Source: Stigmatella erecta (lineage in GTDB: Bacteria > Myxococcota > Myxococcia > Myxococcales > Myxococcaceae). Taken from it: 64,000 nt of DNA. Location: NCBI RefSeq assembly GCF_900111745.1, contig NZ_FOIJ01000020.1:95724-159723 (forward strand), written 5' to 3'. Below, piece after piece: positions 40,499-53,500 of the stretch. The notes below the pieces were generated by a model. It was not told the DNA's origin, ran no database searches, and saw nothing but the letters and a program-made list of their open reading frames with translations. Positions within the stretch are counted from its first letter, which is position 1, and every line of letters starts with the position of its first letter. Position numbers and translations under genes: made by a program.

Positions 40499-42895
40499 GT
40501 GCAGATCATCCTGTTGCGGATGCCACCGGCGATGGGCGAGGCGCTCGAGCAGCAACTGCACGCCCAGCGGGCGCACGGGGTGGACTGCGAGGTGGTGCAG
40601 GCCCCGGGATTGGAGACGCTGCCGGCGCTCCTCCCCCCGGGGCTCGTGGTGCTGTGGGATGAAGGAGGGCCGCTGGAGGCGCTGGCCACCTGCTGCCGCC
40701 AGCTCGATGCCCGCCGGTTCTCCGCGCGCACCCAGCTGCTCGTGCTGACCCCGCGGGATGACGCCGGGTGCGAGGCCTTGGCCGAGGCGGGCGCGGATGA
40801 GTGCCTGGCCCCTCCAGGAGGCCTCTGGGGCGCCCGGCTCAAGGTGCTCCAGCGGCGGCTGAAGCCCCAGGGCGAGATGCCCGCGGCGATGAGCCCCCAG
40901 GAGTTTCGCCGCGCCAGCCTGGAGCAGTCCTTCCAGTCGCTGATGAGCGGGCTGGCGGCCGCCGAGGGGGATGCGCTGTTCCGGGGCCTGGTGGCCCAGC
41001 TGGGCTCGGCGTTTCACGGCACGGGCGCCCTGGTGGGCGTGTTGACCCAGGACCAGGAGCAGCTCCGCACGCTCGCGTTCTGGAGCGGCGACCGCTTCGA
41101 GGAGAACCTCACCTTTGCCCTCCAGGGCACCGTGCACCAGGAAATCCTGCTCCGGGGCTCCGTTCAGGTCCCGGAAGGGATTCAAGGGCGCTTTCCCGGG
41201 GACCCGACCCTGCCGAGGCTCGGGGCCCAGGCCTGTGTGGGCGTGGGGTTGAGGGATGCGCAGGGACGGGCCATCGGGGTGCTGGCCGTGGGCGGGCAGG
41301 GGGCGCTGCTCGCGGACCGCAAGGACCAGACCCTGCTCGAGCTCTTCGCCGCCCGCGCGGAGGCCGAGCTGGGGCGGCTGCGCGCGGAAGCCGAGCTGGT
41401 GCGCACGCGCGTCTTCCTGCGGAGCTTCCTGGAGGCGGTGCCGGATCCGATCTTCATCAAGGACCGCGCCCACCGGTGGATCCTCGTGAACGCCGCGTTC
41501 GCCCAGGCCCTGGGCCTGCCCATGGAGAAGCTGGTGGGCAAGTCCGATTATGATCTCATCCCCGCGCACGAGGCCGGACTCTTCTGGGAGCGGGACGAGC
41601 AGGTGTTCGCCTCCGGCCGGGCGAACGAGTTCGAGGAGCGCCTGACGGACCCCGCCGGCAACACCCGCATCATTATTACGAAGAAGGCGCCCTTCACCTT
41701 GATGAACGGCGAGCCGTTCCTCATCGGCGTCATCCGGGACATCACCGAGGCCCGGCGCATGGAGGCCCAGCTGCGGCTGTCGGAGCGGATGGCCTCGGTG
41801 GGCACGCTGGCGGCCGGGGTGGCGCACGAAATCAACAACCCCCTGGCCTACATCTCCTCCAACCTGGCGTTCCTCGCCGAGCAGCTCGAACAGGAGGAGC
41901 TGTCGGCGGGGCAGCGTGCCGAGATGCGCGATGCCGTCCTGGAGTCCCTGGAGGGCACCCGGCGGGTGCGGCTCATCGTCCAGGATCTCAAGTCCTTCTC
42001 GCGCTCGGATGACGACAGCCGGGGGCCGGTTGATGTCCACCGCGTCATCCAGGGCTCCCTGCGGCTGGTGCGCAATGAGCTGGAGCACCGGGCGCGGCTC
42101 TCCCAGGAGCTCCGCCCCGTGCCGGCGATCCTGGGCAACGAGTCGCGGCTGGCCCAGGTCATCGTCAACCTGCTGGTGAACGCGGTGCAGGCCTTTCCCG
42201 CCGAACGCGTGGCCGAGGGCAACCGCATCCACATCGCGGTCCGGCAGGAGGCGGAGTGGGTGTGCATCGAGGTGGAGGACAACGGCCAGGGGATGGCGCC
42301 CGAGGTGCAGCGGCACATCTTCGATCCGTTCTTCACCACCAAGCCGGTGGGGGTGGGCACGGGGCTGGGCCTGTCCATCTGCAACACCATCATCCAGAGC
42401 ATGGAAGGCTCCATCGAGGTCGAGAGCACGCCTTCCGAGGGGAGCACCTTCCGCCTGCGCCTGCCGGTGCTGGTGGCGCCCGGCGGGGAGGCCGAGCCGC
42501 CGCCGGAGCCGCCCCTTCCCCGGAAAGGGCCCCGCCGGCGCGTGCTCCTCATCGATGATGAGCCCTCGGTGGGGGCGGCCGTGCGGCGTCTGCTGCACGC
42601 CTACCATGAGGTCCACGCCGTCCAGGATGCGCGCGAGGCGCTTCAGCTCCTCCTCCGGGGGGAGCACTACGATGCCATCCTGTGTGATGTGATGATGAAG
42701 GGCATGAGCGGCGTGGACTTCATTCTGGAGCTGGAGAGCCGCGCGCCCGAGCTGGTCCGGCACACGGGCCTCATGTCCGCGGGGCTCTTCTCCGAGCAGG
42801 CCCGTGCGTTCATCGCCTCGCGCGAGCTCAACTTTCTGCGCAAGCCCTTCGAGCGCGAGGGGCTGCGGTTGTTCGTGGAGCACCTGTGCGGCTGA
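40499..42895 (+). CDS. Hybrid sensor histidine kinase (atypical receiver-GAF-PAS-HisKA-HATPase-receiver)
   Basis: A 798-residue soluble sensor kinase. GTG at 40499 follows AGGAGGAGGG. Residues 1-120 look like a degenerate receiver without its phospho-acceptor. A GAF domain follows (about 140-290), then a PAS domain (SFLEAVPDPIFIKDRAHRWI, about 308-420). The HisKA phospho-site is H443 in GVAHEINNPLAYISS. The ATPase boxes are NLLVNAVQAF, EDNGQGMAPE and TGLGLSICNT. A C-terminal receiver has D730 in DAILCDVMMKGMSG and lysine in FLRKPFE. No membrane segment is present, so it senses a cytoplasmic signal. The partner regulator is not nearby. Confidence 0.93.
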   Translation: MQIILLRMPPAMGEALEQQLHAQRAHGVDCEVVQAPGLETLPALLPPGLVVLWDEGGPLEALATCCRQLDARRFSARTQLLVLTPRDDAGCEALAEAGADECLAPPGGLWGARLKVLQRRLKPQGEMPAAMSPQEFRRASLEQSFQSLMSGLAAAEGDALFRGLVAQLGSAFHGTGALVGVLTQDQEQLRTLAFWSGDRFEENLTFALQGTVHQEILLRGSVQVPEGIQGRFPGDPTLPRLGAQACVGVGLRDAQGRAIGVLAVGGQGALLADRKDQTLLELFAARAEAELGRLRAEAELVRTRVFLRSFLEAVPDPIFIKDRAHRWILVNAAFAQALGLPMEKLVGKSDYDLIPAHEAGLFWERDEQVFASGRANEFEERLTDPAGNTRIIITKKAPFTLMNGEPFLIGVIRDITEARRMEAQLRLSERMASVGTLAAGVAHEINNPLAYISSNLAFLAEQLEQEELSAGQRAEMRDAVLESLEGTRRVRLIVQDLKSFSRSDDDSRGPVDVHRVIQGSLRLVRNELEHRARLSQELRPVPAILGNESRLAQVIVNLLVNAVQAFPAERVAEGNRIHIAVRQEAEWVCIEVEDNGQGMAPEVQRHIFDPFFTTKPVGVGTGLGLSICNTIIQSMEGSIEVESTPSEGSTFRLRLPVLVAPGGEAEPPPEPPLPRKGPRRRVLLIDDEPSVGAAVRRLLHAYHEVHAVQDAREALQLLLRGEHYDAILCDVMMKGMSGVDFILELESRAPELVRHTGLMSAGLFSEQARAFIASRELNFLRKPFEREGLRLFVEHLCG

Positions 42896-43827
42896 ATCCT
42901 GGAGCACCCCAGACGCTGGCCGTGGCGCGTGAGGCCGCGGGCGAGCGGCTCGACAAGCATCTCTCGAAGCACGTGCCCGGGCTCTCGCTGGAGCGGGCCC
43001 GCCAGCTCATCGCGCAGGGCCATGTGCGCATCCGCGGCAAGACGTGCCAGCCCACGCGCAAGCTCTGGGGGGGAGAGGAGATCGTGCTCTCCCTGCCGGC
43101 GCCCCGCGCGCCGAAGGGGCCCGCCGTGGAGGGGCCCCCGCTGCCCGTGCTGCACGATGATCCGCAGCTCGTCATCGTGGACAAGCCCGCGGGGCTGGTG
43201 GTGGAGCCCGGGGGCGGGGCGCCCTCGGTGGTGGAGTTGCTCGCGGCGCAGCGGCCCCCGTTCAACGTGGAGGGCGTGGCCCTGCCGGGCGTCGTCCACC
43301 GGCTGGACCGCGAGACGAGCGGCTGCCTCATGTTCGCGCGCACCGATGCGGCCGCCGCGGCGCTCGAGCAGGCCTTCCAGCAGAAGCGCGTGGACAAGCG
43401 CTACTGGACCCTCGTGCTGGGGGAACCCCCCGCGCAGGGGCGGCTGGAGGGCCCCTATGGCCGGGACCCGAGGGATCCCCGCAAGTTCACCACGCGCGTG
43501 AAGTCCGCGCGCCGGGCGGCGCTGGCCTTCGAGGTCCGCGAGCGGCTGCGCGGCGCGACGCTGCTGGAGGTCCAGCTGGAGACGGGGCGCACCCATCAGA
43601 TCCGCGTCCAGCTCTCCGAGGCGGGCTTCCCGGTGCTGGGCGATGGCATCTACGGGCCCGCGGAGGCCCGCGTCCACCCGGCGGCCCAGGCCCTCGGCCG
43701 CCAGGCGCTGCACGCGCGGCACCTGGCGCTGCCGCACCCCTCGACGGGAGACGCGGTGCGGGTGGAGGCCCCGCTGCCGGAGGACTTCCAGAAGGCGCTG
43801 GCCCTGCTGCGCGATACGGGGCCCTGA
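42886..43827 (+). CDS. RluA-family pseudouridine synthase with S4 domain
   Basis: A 313-residue pseudouridine synthase. An S4 RNA-binding domain occupies about 18-68 (ERLDKHLSKHVPGLSLERAR, QGHVRIRGK). The catalytic motif is HRLDRETSG with D141; IVDKPAGLVVEPGGG and ETGRTHQIRVQLSE are the other family blocks. It modifies uridines in rRNA or tRNA; the position cannot be assigned. The GTG at 42886 overlaps the end of the kinase gene by 10 bases, and no later start keeps the S4 domain, so the two are likely coupled. Confidence 0.9.
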   Translation: MRLNPGAPQTLAVAREAAGERLDKHLSKHVPGLSLERARQLIAQGHVRIRGKTCQPTRKLWGGEEIVLSLPAPRAPKGPAVEGPPLPVLHDDPQLVIVDKPAGLVVEPGGGAPSVVELLAAQRPPFNVEGVALPGVVHRLDRETSGCLMFARTDAAAAALEQAFQQKRVDKRYWTLVLGEPPAQGRLEGPYGRDPRDPRKFTTRVKSARRAALAFEVRERLRGATLLEVQLETGRTHQIRVQLSEAGFPVLGDGIYGPAEARVHPAAQALGRQALHARHLALPHPSTGDAVRVEAPLPEDFQKALALLRDTGP

Positions 43828-43855
43828 GCCGGCCCCGCCCAGGTACAGTGCCCGC

Positions 43856-44548
43856 ATGCACATCGAGCACCCGCAGCCCCTGGGGCCCCGCTGGCTCTAC
43901 CTGCACGGTTTTGCCTCCGGCCCCGAGTCCGCGAAGGGGGTGGCGCTCGCGGCCCACTTCGCGCGCCAGGGCTTCCACCTGGAGCGGCTGAACCTGCGCC
44001 AACCCTCGCTGGAGCACCTGCGCCTGAGCGCGATGATGCGCACCGTGCGGGAGGCCATCGGCACGGAGCGGGACCGGGCCGTGCTGCTCGGCTCCAGCCT
44101 GGGGGGCCTCACCGCCAGCCGCGTGGCGGAGGCGGACGCGCGCGTGTGCGCGCTCGTGCTCCTGGCCCCGGCCTTCCAGATGGGGACGCAGGTGCGGCGC
44201 AACCTGGGGGCGGAGGCCATGCGCCGCTGGGAGACGCAGGGCTGGCTGGAAGTCCACGACTACGCGGAGAAGCGTCCGGTTCGCGTGGACTTCGGCTTCA
44301 TCCAGGACATGGAGGCGCTGGAGACGCGCGCGGGCCCGTGGCCGGATGTCCGCGTGCCCACGCTCGTCATTCACGGACGCCAGGACACGACGACCGCCAT
44401 CGAATTCTCCCGGGACTGGGCGCGCGGCAAGCCGCACGTGCGGCTCGTGGAAGTCGAGGATGGGCACGAGCTGACGGCTTCATTGGCGCTCATCCAGTCC
44501 GAGGTGGAGGCCTTCCTTCGCCCGTTTCGTGTTTCAGCGCCCGCCTGA
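43856..44548 (+). CDS. Alpha/beta hydrolase, YqiA/YcfP-like esterase
   Basis: A 230-residue alpha/beta hydrolase. WLYLHGFASGP is the oxyanion segment, the nucleophile elbow is LLGSSLGGLTAS (S81), and D177 (IHGRQDTTT) and H204 (VEDGHELT) complete the triad. The short length and missing cap match the YqiA/YcfP-like esterases. Substrate unknown. It is likely cytoplasmic, with no signal peptide. The ATG lies 28 bases after the pseudouridine synthase gene. Confidence 0.85.
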   Translation: MHIEHPQPLGPRWLYLHGFASGPESAKGVALAAHFARQGFHLERLNLRQPSLEHLRLSAMMRTVREAIGTERDRAVLLGSSLGGLTASRVAEADARVCALVLLAPAFQMGTQVRRNLGAEAMRRWETQGWLEVHDYAEKRPVRVDFGFIQDMEALETRAGPWPDVRVPTLVIHGRQDTTTAIEFSRDWARGKPHVRLVEVEDGHELTASLALIQSEVEAFLRPFRVSAPA

Positions 44549-44662
44549 GCCGGTTCGGACACGGAAAGAAACTCGGGGAGCGGCTCGGCAGAGAACCCTG
44601 GTGGCGCTCCGCTGTCATCCCCCTCGAGAGCGTCGGTTGTAATCACACATAGGACCACCTTC

Positions 44663-47461
<2,799 letters not shown>

Positions 47462-47476
47462 CCCCACGGGGAGGGG

Positions 47477-47493
47477 AGCCTGGCCTTCAGGCT
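47477..47493 (+). terminator. Short hairpin after the protease gene
   Basis: AGCCTG (47477-47482) pairs with CAGGCT (47488-47493) over a 5-base loop, followed by the pyrimidine run TCCTTCC, 16 bases after the stop. It is consistent with a terminator, though the run is not pure T. Confidence 0.45.
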
Positions 47494-47596
47494 TCCTTCC
47501 TCCAGGGGGCTGATGCAACAGCTTGGCTTATACAACGAAGCCTCGCCTCGCGGGGTAGGGGGTCCCCCCTTCGTATCCCGCGAGGAAGAGGGCACA

Positions 47597-48139
47597 ATGG
47601 GCTCTGCTTTCACTGGAGACTTCGACATGTTTGGTCCATTCCTGCGCTGGGTCCGGCTCAACTCGCGCAAAGCGCTCGCGCTCGTGCTTGCCCCCGGCCT
47701 GATTGCGCTCGCCTTCGATTCCGCGGTGTCCCACTGGGCGGGAAAGGACTTCGACAACCGGTGGCAGGCGATACCGGTGGTGTACGGCCTCGTGGGCTTC
47801 CTGCTGCTGACGGCCGTGTGCATCCCGAAGTCCCGGAAGGTGTTCGTGTGGACGGCGCGGGGCGTGGGGCTCGCGGGCATGCTGGTGGGCCTGATGGGGA
47901 CCTACATCCATGCCGTGGCGTTCATGGAGGAGCTGGCCGGGGACTACTCGGCCGCGAACCTCGAGGGCGCCCTGTCCGTGGCCCCTCCCTTGCTCGCGCC
48001 GCTGAGCTTCGTGGGCCTGGGAGCCGCGCTCTTCGCGCTGTCGAGCGCGAGGCTGCTCTTGCGCTTGCGGCTGGGCGCGGTCCGGGCGCCGCAGGCGGGC
48101 GCGGCGGGGGCCTCCTCGCTGACGCAGGAGACGGTGTAG
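47597..48139 (+). CDS. Four-segment membrane protein of unknown function
   Basis: A 180-residue integral membrane protein. The ATG at 47597 follows GAGGAAGAGGG. Four hydrophobic stretches are seen: ALALVLAPGLIALAF, AIPVVYGLVGFLLLTAVCI, GVGLAGMLVGLMGTYIHAVA and LLAPLSFVGLGAALFALS. A histidine in the third segment is the only notable polar residue there. The C-terminus is Ala/Gly-rich and probably disordered. I do not recognise a family. It precedes the FUSC transporter by 62 bases on the same strand. Confidence 0.72.
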   Translation: MGSAFTGDFDMFGPFLRWVRLNSRKALALVLAPGLIALAFDSAVSHWAGKDFDNRWQAIPVVYGLVGFLLLTAVCIPKSRKVFVWTARGVGLAGMLVGLMGTYIHAVAFMEELAGDYSAANLEGALSVAPPLLAPLSFVGLGAALFALSSARLLLRLRLGAVRAPQAGAAGASSLTQETV

Positions 48140-48201
48140 GGCGCACTTCGCGGCGCCTCCGGCGTTGTCCCGGCGCGCGTCTGGCGTCATAACCGCGCCC
48201 G

Positions 48202-50394
48202 ATGCTCCGGCGCCTGTGGGAACATCTGAAGGAGGTGGCCCGCTTCGCCCCGGTGCGTCCGGCGGTGATGGCGGGCCTCCGGGCGGCGATCGCCACCATC
48301 CTTCCCGTGGTGGTGGCGGGCGCCTACCACGTGCCGGATGCGCTGTGGCTGAGCGTGGGGGGCTTCAACACCTCCTTCGCGGACCGGGGCGGCTCCTACC
48401 GCCCCCGTGCCTTCAGCATGGGCGCCGGAATGCTCGCCGGGGCCCTCGCGGCCTTCCTGGGCGGGTGGATCGGCCAGCATCCCCTGGTGGCCATCCCCGC
48501 GGCCTTCGTGTGGATCACCGCGTGCTCCTACGCGGGGGTCTTCGGGGCCGCGGCGAACGTGGTGGGCAACACCACGGCCAGTGTCTTCGTCATCTCCCTG
48601 GCCATGCCCTCGCCGGACCCTTCCGAGCTGCTGCTGAGGCCGGCCATGGTGGCCCTGGGAGGCCTCTGGGCGATGGTGCTCTCCCTGGTGCTCTGGCCGA
48701 TCCGGCCCTACCGGCCCGCCCGCATGGCCGTGTCCCAGTGCTTCCGGCGCGTGGCGGGCTACGCGGCGGCCCTGGGGGAGCTCTCGCGCGGCGGGGCCCG
48801 CGCGGCGGCCTGGCAGGCCGTGCTCCTGGGCCACCATGGGCGGATCCGCGAGGCGCTCGAGGTGGCGGGCAGCACGCTGGCGGCCACCCGCCGGGGCCGG
48901 GGCGAGAGTGGCCGGGGCGAGCGGCTCCTGGTCCTGCTCCAGATGGCGGATGCGCTGTTCCGGACGATGATTGCCCTGGGCGATGAGCTGGAGGGCCTGA
49001 TGCCAGAGGGCCGGGGGATGCCCGGCCGGGAGGAGGTGGGGCGCACCCTGGCGGCCTTCGCGGCGACGCTCCAGGACCTGGCGCGCATCACCGAGACGGA
49101 GGGCCGGACGCGCCCCCTGCCCGCGCTGGAGTGGGGGGCGGAGGCCTTCCGGGCGGCCCTCATGCGGGCCGATACGCTGGGCGAGCCCCGTCCCCTGGAG
49201 GCCGGGGAACGGGCGCGGTGCCAGCACGCGGCGCGGCTGCTGGAGCGGTTGCGCGAGGTGTCGGACTCCGCGGTGCGGATGGCGGCGGGCCTGTCCGGTG
49301 AGCGGGTGCCCTCCCGGCGCAGCCCCGTGGCGCAGCGTCCCTCCCTGCTGGGCCCGCTCCGGGAGAACCTCTCGCTGGACTCGGTGGTGCTCCGGCATGC
49401 CCTCCGGGTGGGGTTCACCACGGCCCTCGCGGTCGGGCTCTCCACGCGCTTTGTCCCGAGCCACGGCTACTGGGTGACCATCACCGTGCTGACCATCATG
49501 CAGCCTTACACGGGCGCCACCTTCCTCAAGGGGGTGCAGCGGGTGGCGGGCACCATGGTGGGGGGCATCCTCGCGGCCGCGGTGGCCGCGTGGTTTCACG
49601 AGCCCGAGGTCATCCTCGTGCTCGTGTTCCTGACCGCGGCGATCAGCATCGCGGTCATCCCGCTCAACTACGGGCTCTACACCGTCTTCCTCACGATGAC
49701 CTTCGTGCTGCTGGCCGAGGTGGGCACGGGAGACTGGGGCCTGGCCCGGGTGCGCATCCTCAATACGTTGATCGGCGGAGCCCTGGCGCTGGCGTGCAAC
49801 TGGCTCTTGTGGGAGCGGTCCGAGCACGAGCTCTTCCCCAAGCACATGGCGGCGGCCCTGCGGGCCCACCGGGACTACTTCCGGCTCGTCTTCTCCTCCG
49901 GCTTCTCCGGGAAGTGGAGCGGGGACGAGGCGCTCTCCGAGGCCCAGCGGAAGATGGGCCTGGAGACGCTCAACGCGGAGGCCTCCTTCCAGCGCCTGCT
50001 CTCCGAGCCCCGGCGGCGGACCGAGCCCCTCGAACCCCTGATGACGTTGCTGACCTACACGCGGCGCTTTGCCGCCTCGATCGTCTCCATCGCCTCGTCC
50101 TTCCAGTACCTCGGGATGGAAGGGACCCGGGCCCGCCTGGAGCCCTTCGTGAGCGCGGCGGAACGGGCCTTGGAGGACCTGGCCGGGGCCGTGGACACGG
50201 GACGGCCGCCCGCGCCCCTGGTGGACTTCGACGCGCTGCTCGGCGGGAGCGCCCCTTCGCCGGAGGCGGCGGACTCCCTGCTGTGGATCCAGCTCCAGCG
50301 TGTCGTGCGCCACCTCTCCATCCTGCACGGCGCGGTCTCGCGCCGGGGCACCCGGGCACCCCTCGAATGCGCTCCCGAGCAGGCGTCCGCGTGA
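48202..50394 (+). CDS. FUSC-family inner-membrane protein (aromatic acid efflux type)
   Basis: A 730-residue member of the fusaric-acid-resistance FUSC/YccS family. Two blocks of transmembrane helices (about 25-170 and 390-540) are split by a soluble Arg- and Leu-rich region. The N-terminal half shows PDALWLSVGGFNTSFADRGG and VFVISLAMPSP. The second half shows the more conserved SHGYWVTITVLTIMQPYTGA, FLKGVQRVAGTMVGG and RILNTLIGGALALACNWLLW. Family members export aromatic carboxylic acids or act in envelope maintenance; the substrate here is unknown. It is convergent with the D-amino acid oxidase gene. Confidence 0.87.
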   Translation: MLRRLWEHLKEVARFAPVRPAVMAGLRAAIATILPVVVAGAYHVPDALWLSVGGFNTSFADRGGSYRPRAFSMGAGMLAGALAAFLGGWIGQHPLVAIPAAFVWITACSYAGVFGAAANVVGNTTASVFVISLAMPSPDPSELLLRPAMVALGGLWAMVLSLVLWPIRPYRPARMAVSQCFRRVAGYAAALGELSRGGARAAAWQAVLLGHHGRIREALEVAGSTLAATRRGRGESGRGERLLVLLQMADALFRTMIALGDELEGLMPEGRGMPGREEVGRTLAAFAATLQDLARITETEGRTRPLPALEWGAEAFRAALMRADTLGEPRPLEAGERARCQHAARLLERLREVSDSAVRMAAGLSGERVPSRRSPVAQRPSLLGPLRENLSLDSVVLRHALRVGFTTALAVGLSTRFVPSHGYWVTITVLTIMQPYTGATFLKGVQRVAGTMVGGILAAAVAAWFHEPEVILVLVFLTAAISIAVIPLNYGLYTVFLTMTFVLLAEVGTGDWGLARVRILNTLIGGALALACNWLLWERSEHELFPKHMAAALRAHRDYFRLVFSSGFSGKWSGDEALSEAQRKMGLETLNAEASFQRLLSEPRRRTEPLEPLMTLLTYTRRFAASIVSIASSFQYLGMEGTRARLEPFVSAAERALEDLAGAVDTGRPPAPLVDFDALLGGSAPSPEAADSLLWIQLQRVVRHLSILHGAVSRRGTRAPLECAPEQASA

Positions 50395-50403
50395 ACCGGA
50401 CGC

Positions 50404-51348
50404 TCAGTGCCCGGCTTCCACCAGGGCGCGCACTTCCTCGGCACAGCCCCAGGACAGGGTGACGCCGGCGCCCCCGTGGCCGTAGTTGTGGATCACCCGG
50501 CGCCCCGCGCGCTGCTCGGCTTCGAGGCGCACCGAGGGGCGCCCCGGCCGCAGGCCGACCTTGTGCTCCACGACGTTCAGCGGGGTCCCTTCGGGCAAGA
50601 GCCGCCGGCAGCGCGCGAGGATGCCCTCGGCCTGCGAGGCACTGGGGGTGAGGGAGGCCGAGCCCGCCTCGGCCGTTCCCCCGAGGATGCAGTCCGTGGC
50701 ACGGGGGATGACGTAGGCCATGCCCCGCGTCTCGTTGTCGTCGAGCAGGAACTGGCGCGTGGGGGACGGGGACACGCGCAGCACCTCGCCCCGGATGGGA
50801 AGGAGCGCCTCATCGCCCACCAGCTCGCGCGCGCCCAGGCCCGTGCAGTTGACCACGGTGGGCGCCTGGCTCCAGGCCTCCTCCAGGGCGTGAACCTCGC
50901 GCTGGATCAGGTGGCCGCCCAGGGCCCGGAAGCGCTCCTGGAGGAAGGGCAGGTAGCGCGGCATCTCGATGACGGGGACCGCGAAGGCGTAGCCCTCGGT
51001 GTAGCCCGGCGGCAGCTCACCGGCCGCGGCCCTGCGGAAGCCGGGCACGCTGGGCGCCCACCACGGATCTCTCACCGGCTCGGTGAAGACCTCGGTCCCC
51101 TGCACCCAGTGGACGCCCGTCTCCGGCTGGTCCGCGAGCGTGCGCAGCACCTCCAGGGTGCGCTGCCCCCACCGCAGGACCCGGTCCTTCGGAGAGGCGA
51201 GGTAGGGGTACCAGATGGCGGCGGCGACGTCCGAGGTGGTGTGGGGCGACAGCTCGCGCGCCCAGAGCTGCACGGCGTGCCCCGCCTCCCTCAGACGGAT
51301 GGCAGAGGAGAGCCCCGACACGCCCCCGCCCAAGACGACGATGTCCAT
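50404..51348 (-). CDS. D-amino acid oxidase-like FAD-dependent oxidoreductase
   Basis: A 314-residue DAAO-family flavoenzyme. The FAD-binding Rossmann motif is VVLGGGVSGLSSAIRLREAG at the N-terminus. Family blocks include SDVAAAIWYPYL, VVNCTGLGARELVGD, PIRGEVLRVSP, GLRPGRPSVRLE and the C-terminal IHNYGHGGAGVTLSWGCA, which closes the flavin site. It would oxidise D-amino acids to keto acids, ammonia and peroxide. The ATG at 51348 has AAGGAGTCC upstream. The gene lies 11 bases downstream of the YgiQ gene, same strand, so the two are co-transcribed. Confidence 0.9.
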   Translation of the reverse strand: MDIVVLGGGVSGLSSAIRLREAGHAVQLWARELSPHTTSDVAAAIWYPYLASPKDRVLRWGQRTLEVLRTLADQPETGVHWVQGTEVFTEPVRDPWWAPSVPGFRRAAAGELPPGYTEGYAFAVPVIEMPRYLPFLQERFRALGGHLIQREVHALEEAWSQAPTVVNCTGLGARELVGDEALLPIRGEVLRVSPSPTRQFLLDDNETRGMAYVIPRATDCILGGTAEAGSASLTPSASQAEGILARCRRLLPEGTPLNVVEHKVGLRPGRPSVRLEAEQRAGRRVIHNYGHGGAGVTLSWGCAEEVRALVEAGH

Positions 51349-51359
51349 GCCGGACTCCT

Positions 51360-53270
51360 TCAGCGGGCGCGGCGTTCCTCGCGGCGCCGGCGCTCGGCCT
51401 CGCCCGCGCTCTCCGGCGGCACCAGGGCGGCGGGCCCCCGGCCGATGAGATCCTTGCGCCCCGCGAGCTCCAGCGCCTCCCGGGCCATGGGCCAATGCTC
51501 GGGGTTCCAGTAGAGCAAGAGCGCCTTCTGGAGGCGTTTTTCCCGCAGGCCCCGGGCCGTGTAGACGGGCTCCATCTTCAGCGGATCAATGCCCGTGTAA
51601 TACATGGTGGTGGCCACGGCCATGGGCGTGGGGATGAAGTCCTGGACCTGGCGGGGCCGCTTGCCGTTCTTCTTCAGCCACAGCGCCAGGTCCACCATGT
51701 CCTCCAGCGACGAGCCAGGGTGGCCGCTGATGAAGTAGGGGATGTCGTACTGCTCCTTGCCCGCCTCCTCGCTGGCGCACGCGAACATCGTCTGGAAGCG
51801 CTCGAAGCTCTCGATGCCAGGCTTCTTCATCTTCTCCAGCACGCGGGGCGAGACATGCTCGGGGGCCACGGAGAGCTGGCCTCCCACGTGGTGCGCGGCG
51901 AGCTCCTTCACGTACTCGGGCGAGCGCTCGGCCAGATCATACCGCACGCCGCTGGCGATGAAGACGTGCTTGATGCCCTCCTCCTGGCGCACTTCGCGCA
52001 TCAGGTCGATGAGGGGCCCATGGTCCGTCTGGAGGTTCTCGCAGACGCCCGGGTGGACACACGACAGCTTGCGGCACCGCTTCTCGATGTCCTCGCTCTT
52101 GCACTTGAGCTTGTACATGTTGGCGGTGGGGCCTCCCAGGTCGGTGATGGTGCCCCGGAAGTCGCCCATGCGGCGCAGGGCGCGCACCTCGCGCAGCACG
52201 CTCTCGGCGGAGCGGCTCTGGATGACGCGGCCCTCGTGCTCGGTGATGGAGCAGAAGGTGCACCCCCCGAAGCAGCCGCGCATCAGCACCACCGAGTGCT
52301 TCACCGTCTCGTAGGCGGGGATGCCCTCGTTCTTGTACATGGGGTGCGGCACGCGGTTGAACGGCAAGTCGTACATCTCGTCCATGGCCACCGGGCTGGG
52401 GCCGGTGCCCACGCCGTCCTCCAGGGGCAGCGCAGGCGGATTCATGAAGATGGCGCGGTTGCCGTGGCGCTGGGCCAGGGGGCGCGCGTTGCCCGGGTTG
52501 GTCTCCATCTGGAAGTCGCGCGTCATCACCGCGAAGGCGCGCTTGTCGGCCAGCACCTCCTCGAAGGAAGGGAGAATGACCGTCTTGCGGTCCGCGGCGC
52601 GCTTGGCGGGGTCCGCCTCGTGCAACTTCATCTCCGCGTCGTTGATGAGGTACGCGGTGCCGCGCACGTCGCGGATCTGCTCGATGGACTCCCCGCGGTT
52701 CATGCGGTCGGCCACCTCCCACACGGGGCGCTCGCCCATGCCGAAGATGAGCAGGTCCGCCTTGGCGTCGAAGAGGATGGAGCGGCGCAGCTTGTCGCTC
52801 CAGTAGTCGTAGTGGGCGATGCGCCGCAGCGAGGCCTCGATGCCGCCCAAGATGATGGGCACGTCCGGGTAGGCCTCGCGGCAGCGCTGGCCGTAGACGA
52901 TGGTGGCCCGGTCCGGCCGGCAGTTCGTCCGGCCGCCAGGGCTGTACTGGTCCTCCGAGCGGTTCTTCTTCTGCGCGGTGAGCCGGTTCAGCATCGAGTC
53001 GAGGTTGCCGGCCGCCACGCCGAAGAAGAGGCGGGGCTTGCCCAGGACCTTGAAGGGCTCGGCCGAGTGCCAGTCAGGCTGGGAGATGATGCCTACCTTG
53101 AACCCTCGCCCTTCGAGGAAGCGGGCGATGAGCACGGGGCCGAAGGCCGGGTGGTCCACATAGGCATCACCGCTGACGATGATGATGTCGAGTTGTTCCC
53201 AGCCCCGGGCCTGCATGTCGGCGCGGGTGGTGGGCAGGAACGGGTGGGCGTATCGGGCAGGGAAGGCCAT
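51360..53270 (-). CDS. YgiQ-family radical SAM protein
   Basis: A 636-residue radical SAM enzyme of the YgiQ family (UPF0313). The N-terminal domain is cobalamin-binding-like ([20 protein letters not shown]). The 4Fe-4S cluster cysteines are C333, C337 and C340 in [29 protein letters not shown] and [20 protein letters not shown] are further family blocks. The C-terminus is a basic tail. Function is unproven in any species. The ATG at 53270 gives [15 protein letters not shown], the usual start; the frame is open further upstream without similarity. Confidence 0.93.
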   Translation of the reverse strand: MAFPARYAHPFLPTTRADMQARGWEQLDIIIVSGDAYVDHPAFGPVLIARFLEGRGFKVGIISQPDWHSAEPFKVLGKPRLFFGVAAGNLDSMLNRLTAQKKNRSEDQYSPGGRTNCRPDRATIVYGQRCREAYPDVPIILGGIEASLRRIAHYDYWSDKLRRSILFDAKADLLIFGMGERPVWEVADRMNRGESIEQIRDVRGTAYLINDAEMKLHEADPAKRAADRKTVILPSFEEVLADKRAFAVMTRDFQMETNPGNARPLAQRHGNRAIFMNPPALPLEDGVGTGPSPVAMDEMYDLPFNRVPHPMYKNEGIPAYETVKHSVVLMRGCFGGCTFCSITEHEGRVIQSRSAESVLREVRALRRMGDFRGTITDLGGPTANMYKLKCKSEDIEKRCRKLSCVHPGVCENLQTDHGPLIDLMREVRQEEGIKHVFIASGVRYDLAERSPEYVKELAAHHVGGQLSVAPEHVSPRVLEKMKKPGIESFERFQTMFACASEEAGKEQYDIPYFISGHPGSSLEDMVDLALWLKKNGKRPRQVQDFIPTPMAVATTMYYTGIDPLKMEPVYTARGLREKRLQKALLLYWNPEHWPMAREALELAGRKDLIGRGPAALVPPESAGEAERRRREERRAR

Positions 53271-53390
53271 GGCGTAGGGGTCTTCCCTAGTCGGGAAGGC
53301 AGGGGGGAGGCAACTCCCGGTGTAACACCCGGTCTTCCCCGAAGATGCCGGCCCCGGTTGGCGGAGGCCGCCTGACAGCGTCATGCGGAA

Positions 53391-53500
53391 GGCAAGCTGT
53401 CGCTGTCGCGGCGGTTCCTGGTCAGCGATGCCACCCTCAAGCGCTACATCCGAACGTGGTAGCAGGGGGGGGAGGTGGCGCCCCAACCGCATGGGTGACG
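53391..53500 (+). pseudogene. IS630-like transposase N-terminal remnant
   Basis: One frame reads [20 protein letters not shown] then RTW, stop, [11 protein letters not shown], stop. This matches the winged-helix start of IS630-type transposases (small-loop HTH followed by a GxxxPxPHG turn) with stop codons inside. Only about 35 codons survive. It lies just outside the left island repeat, between YgiQ and 53773. The remainder of 53271-53772 shows no gene. Confidence 0.45.
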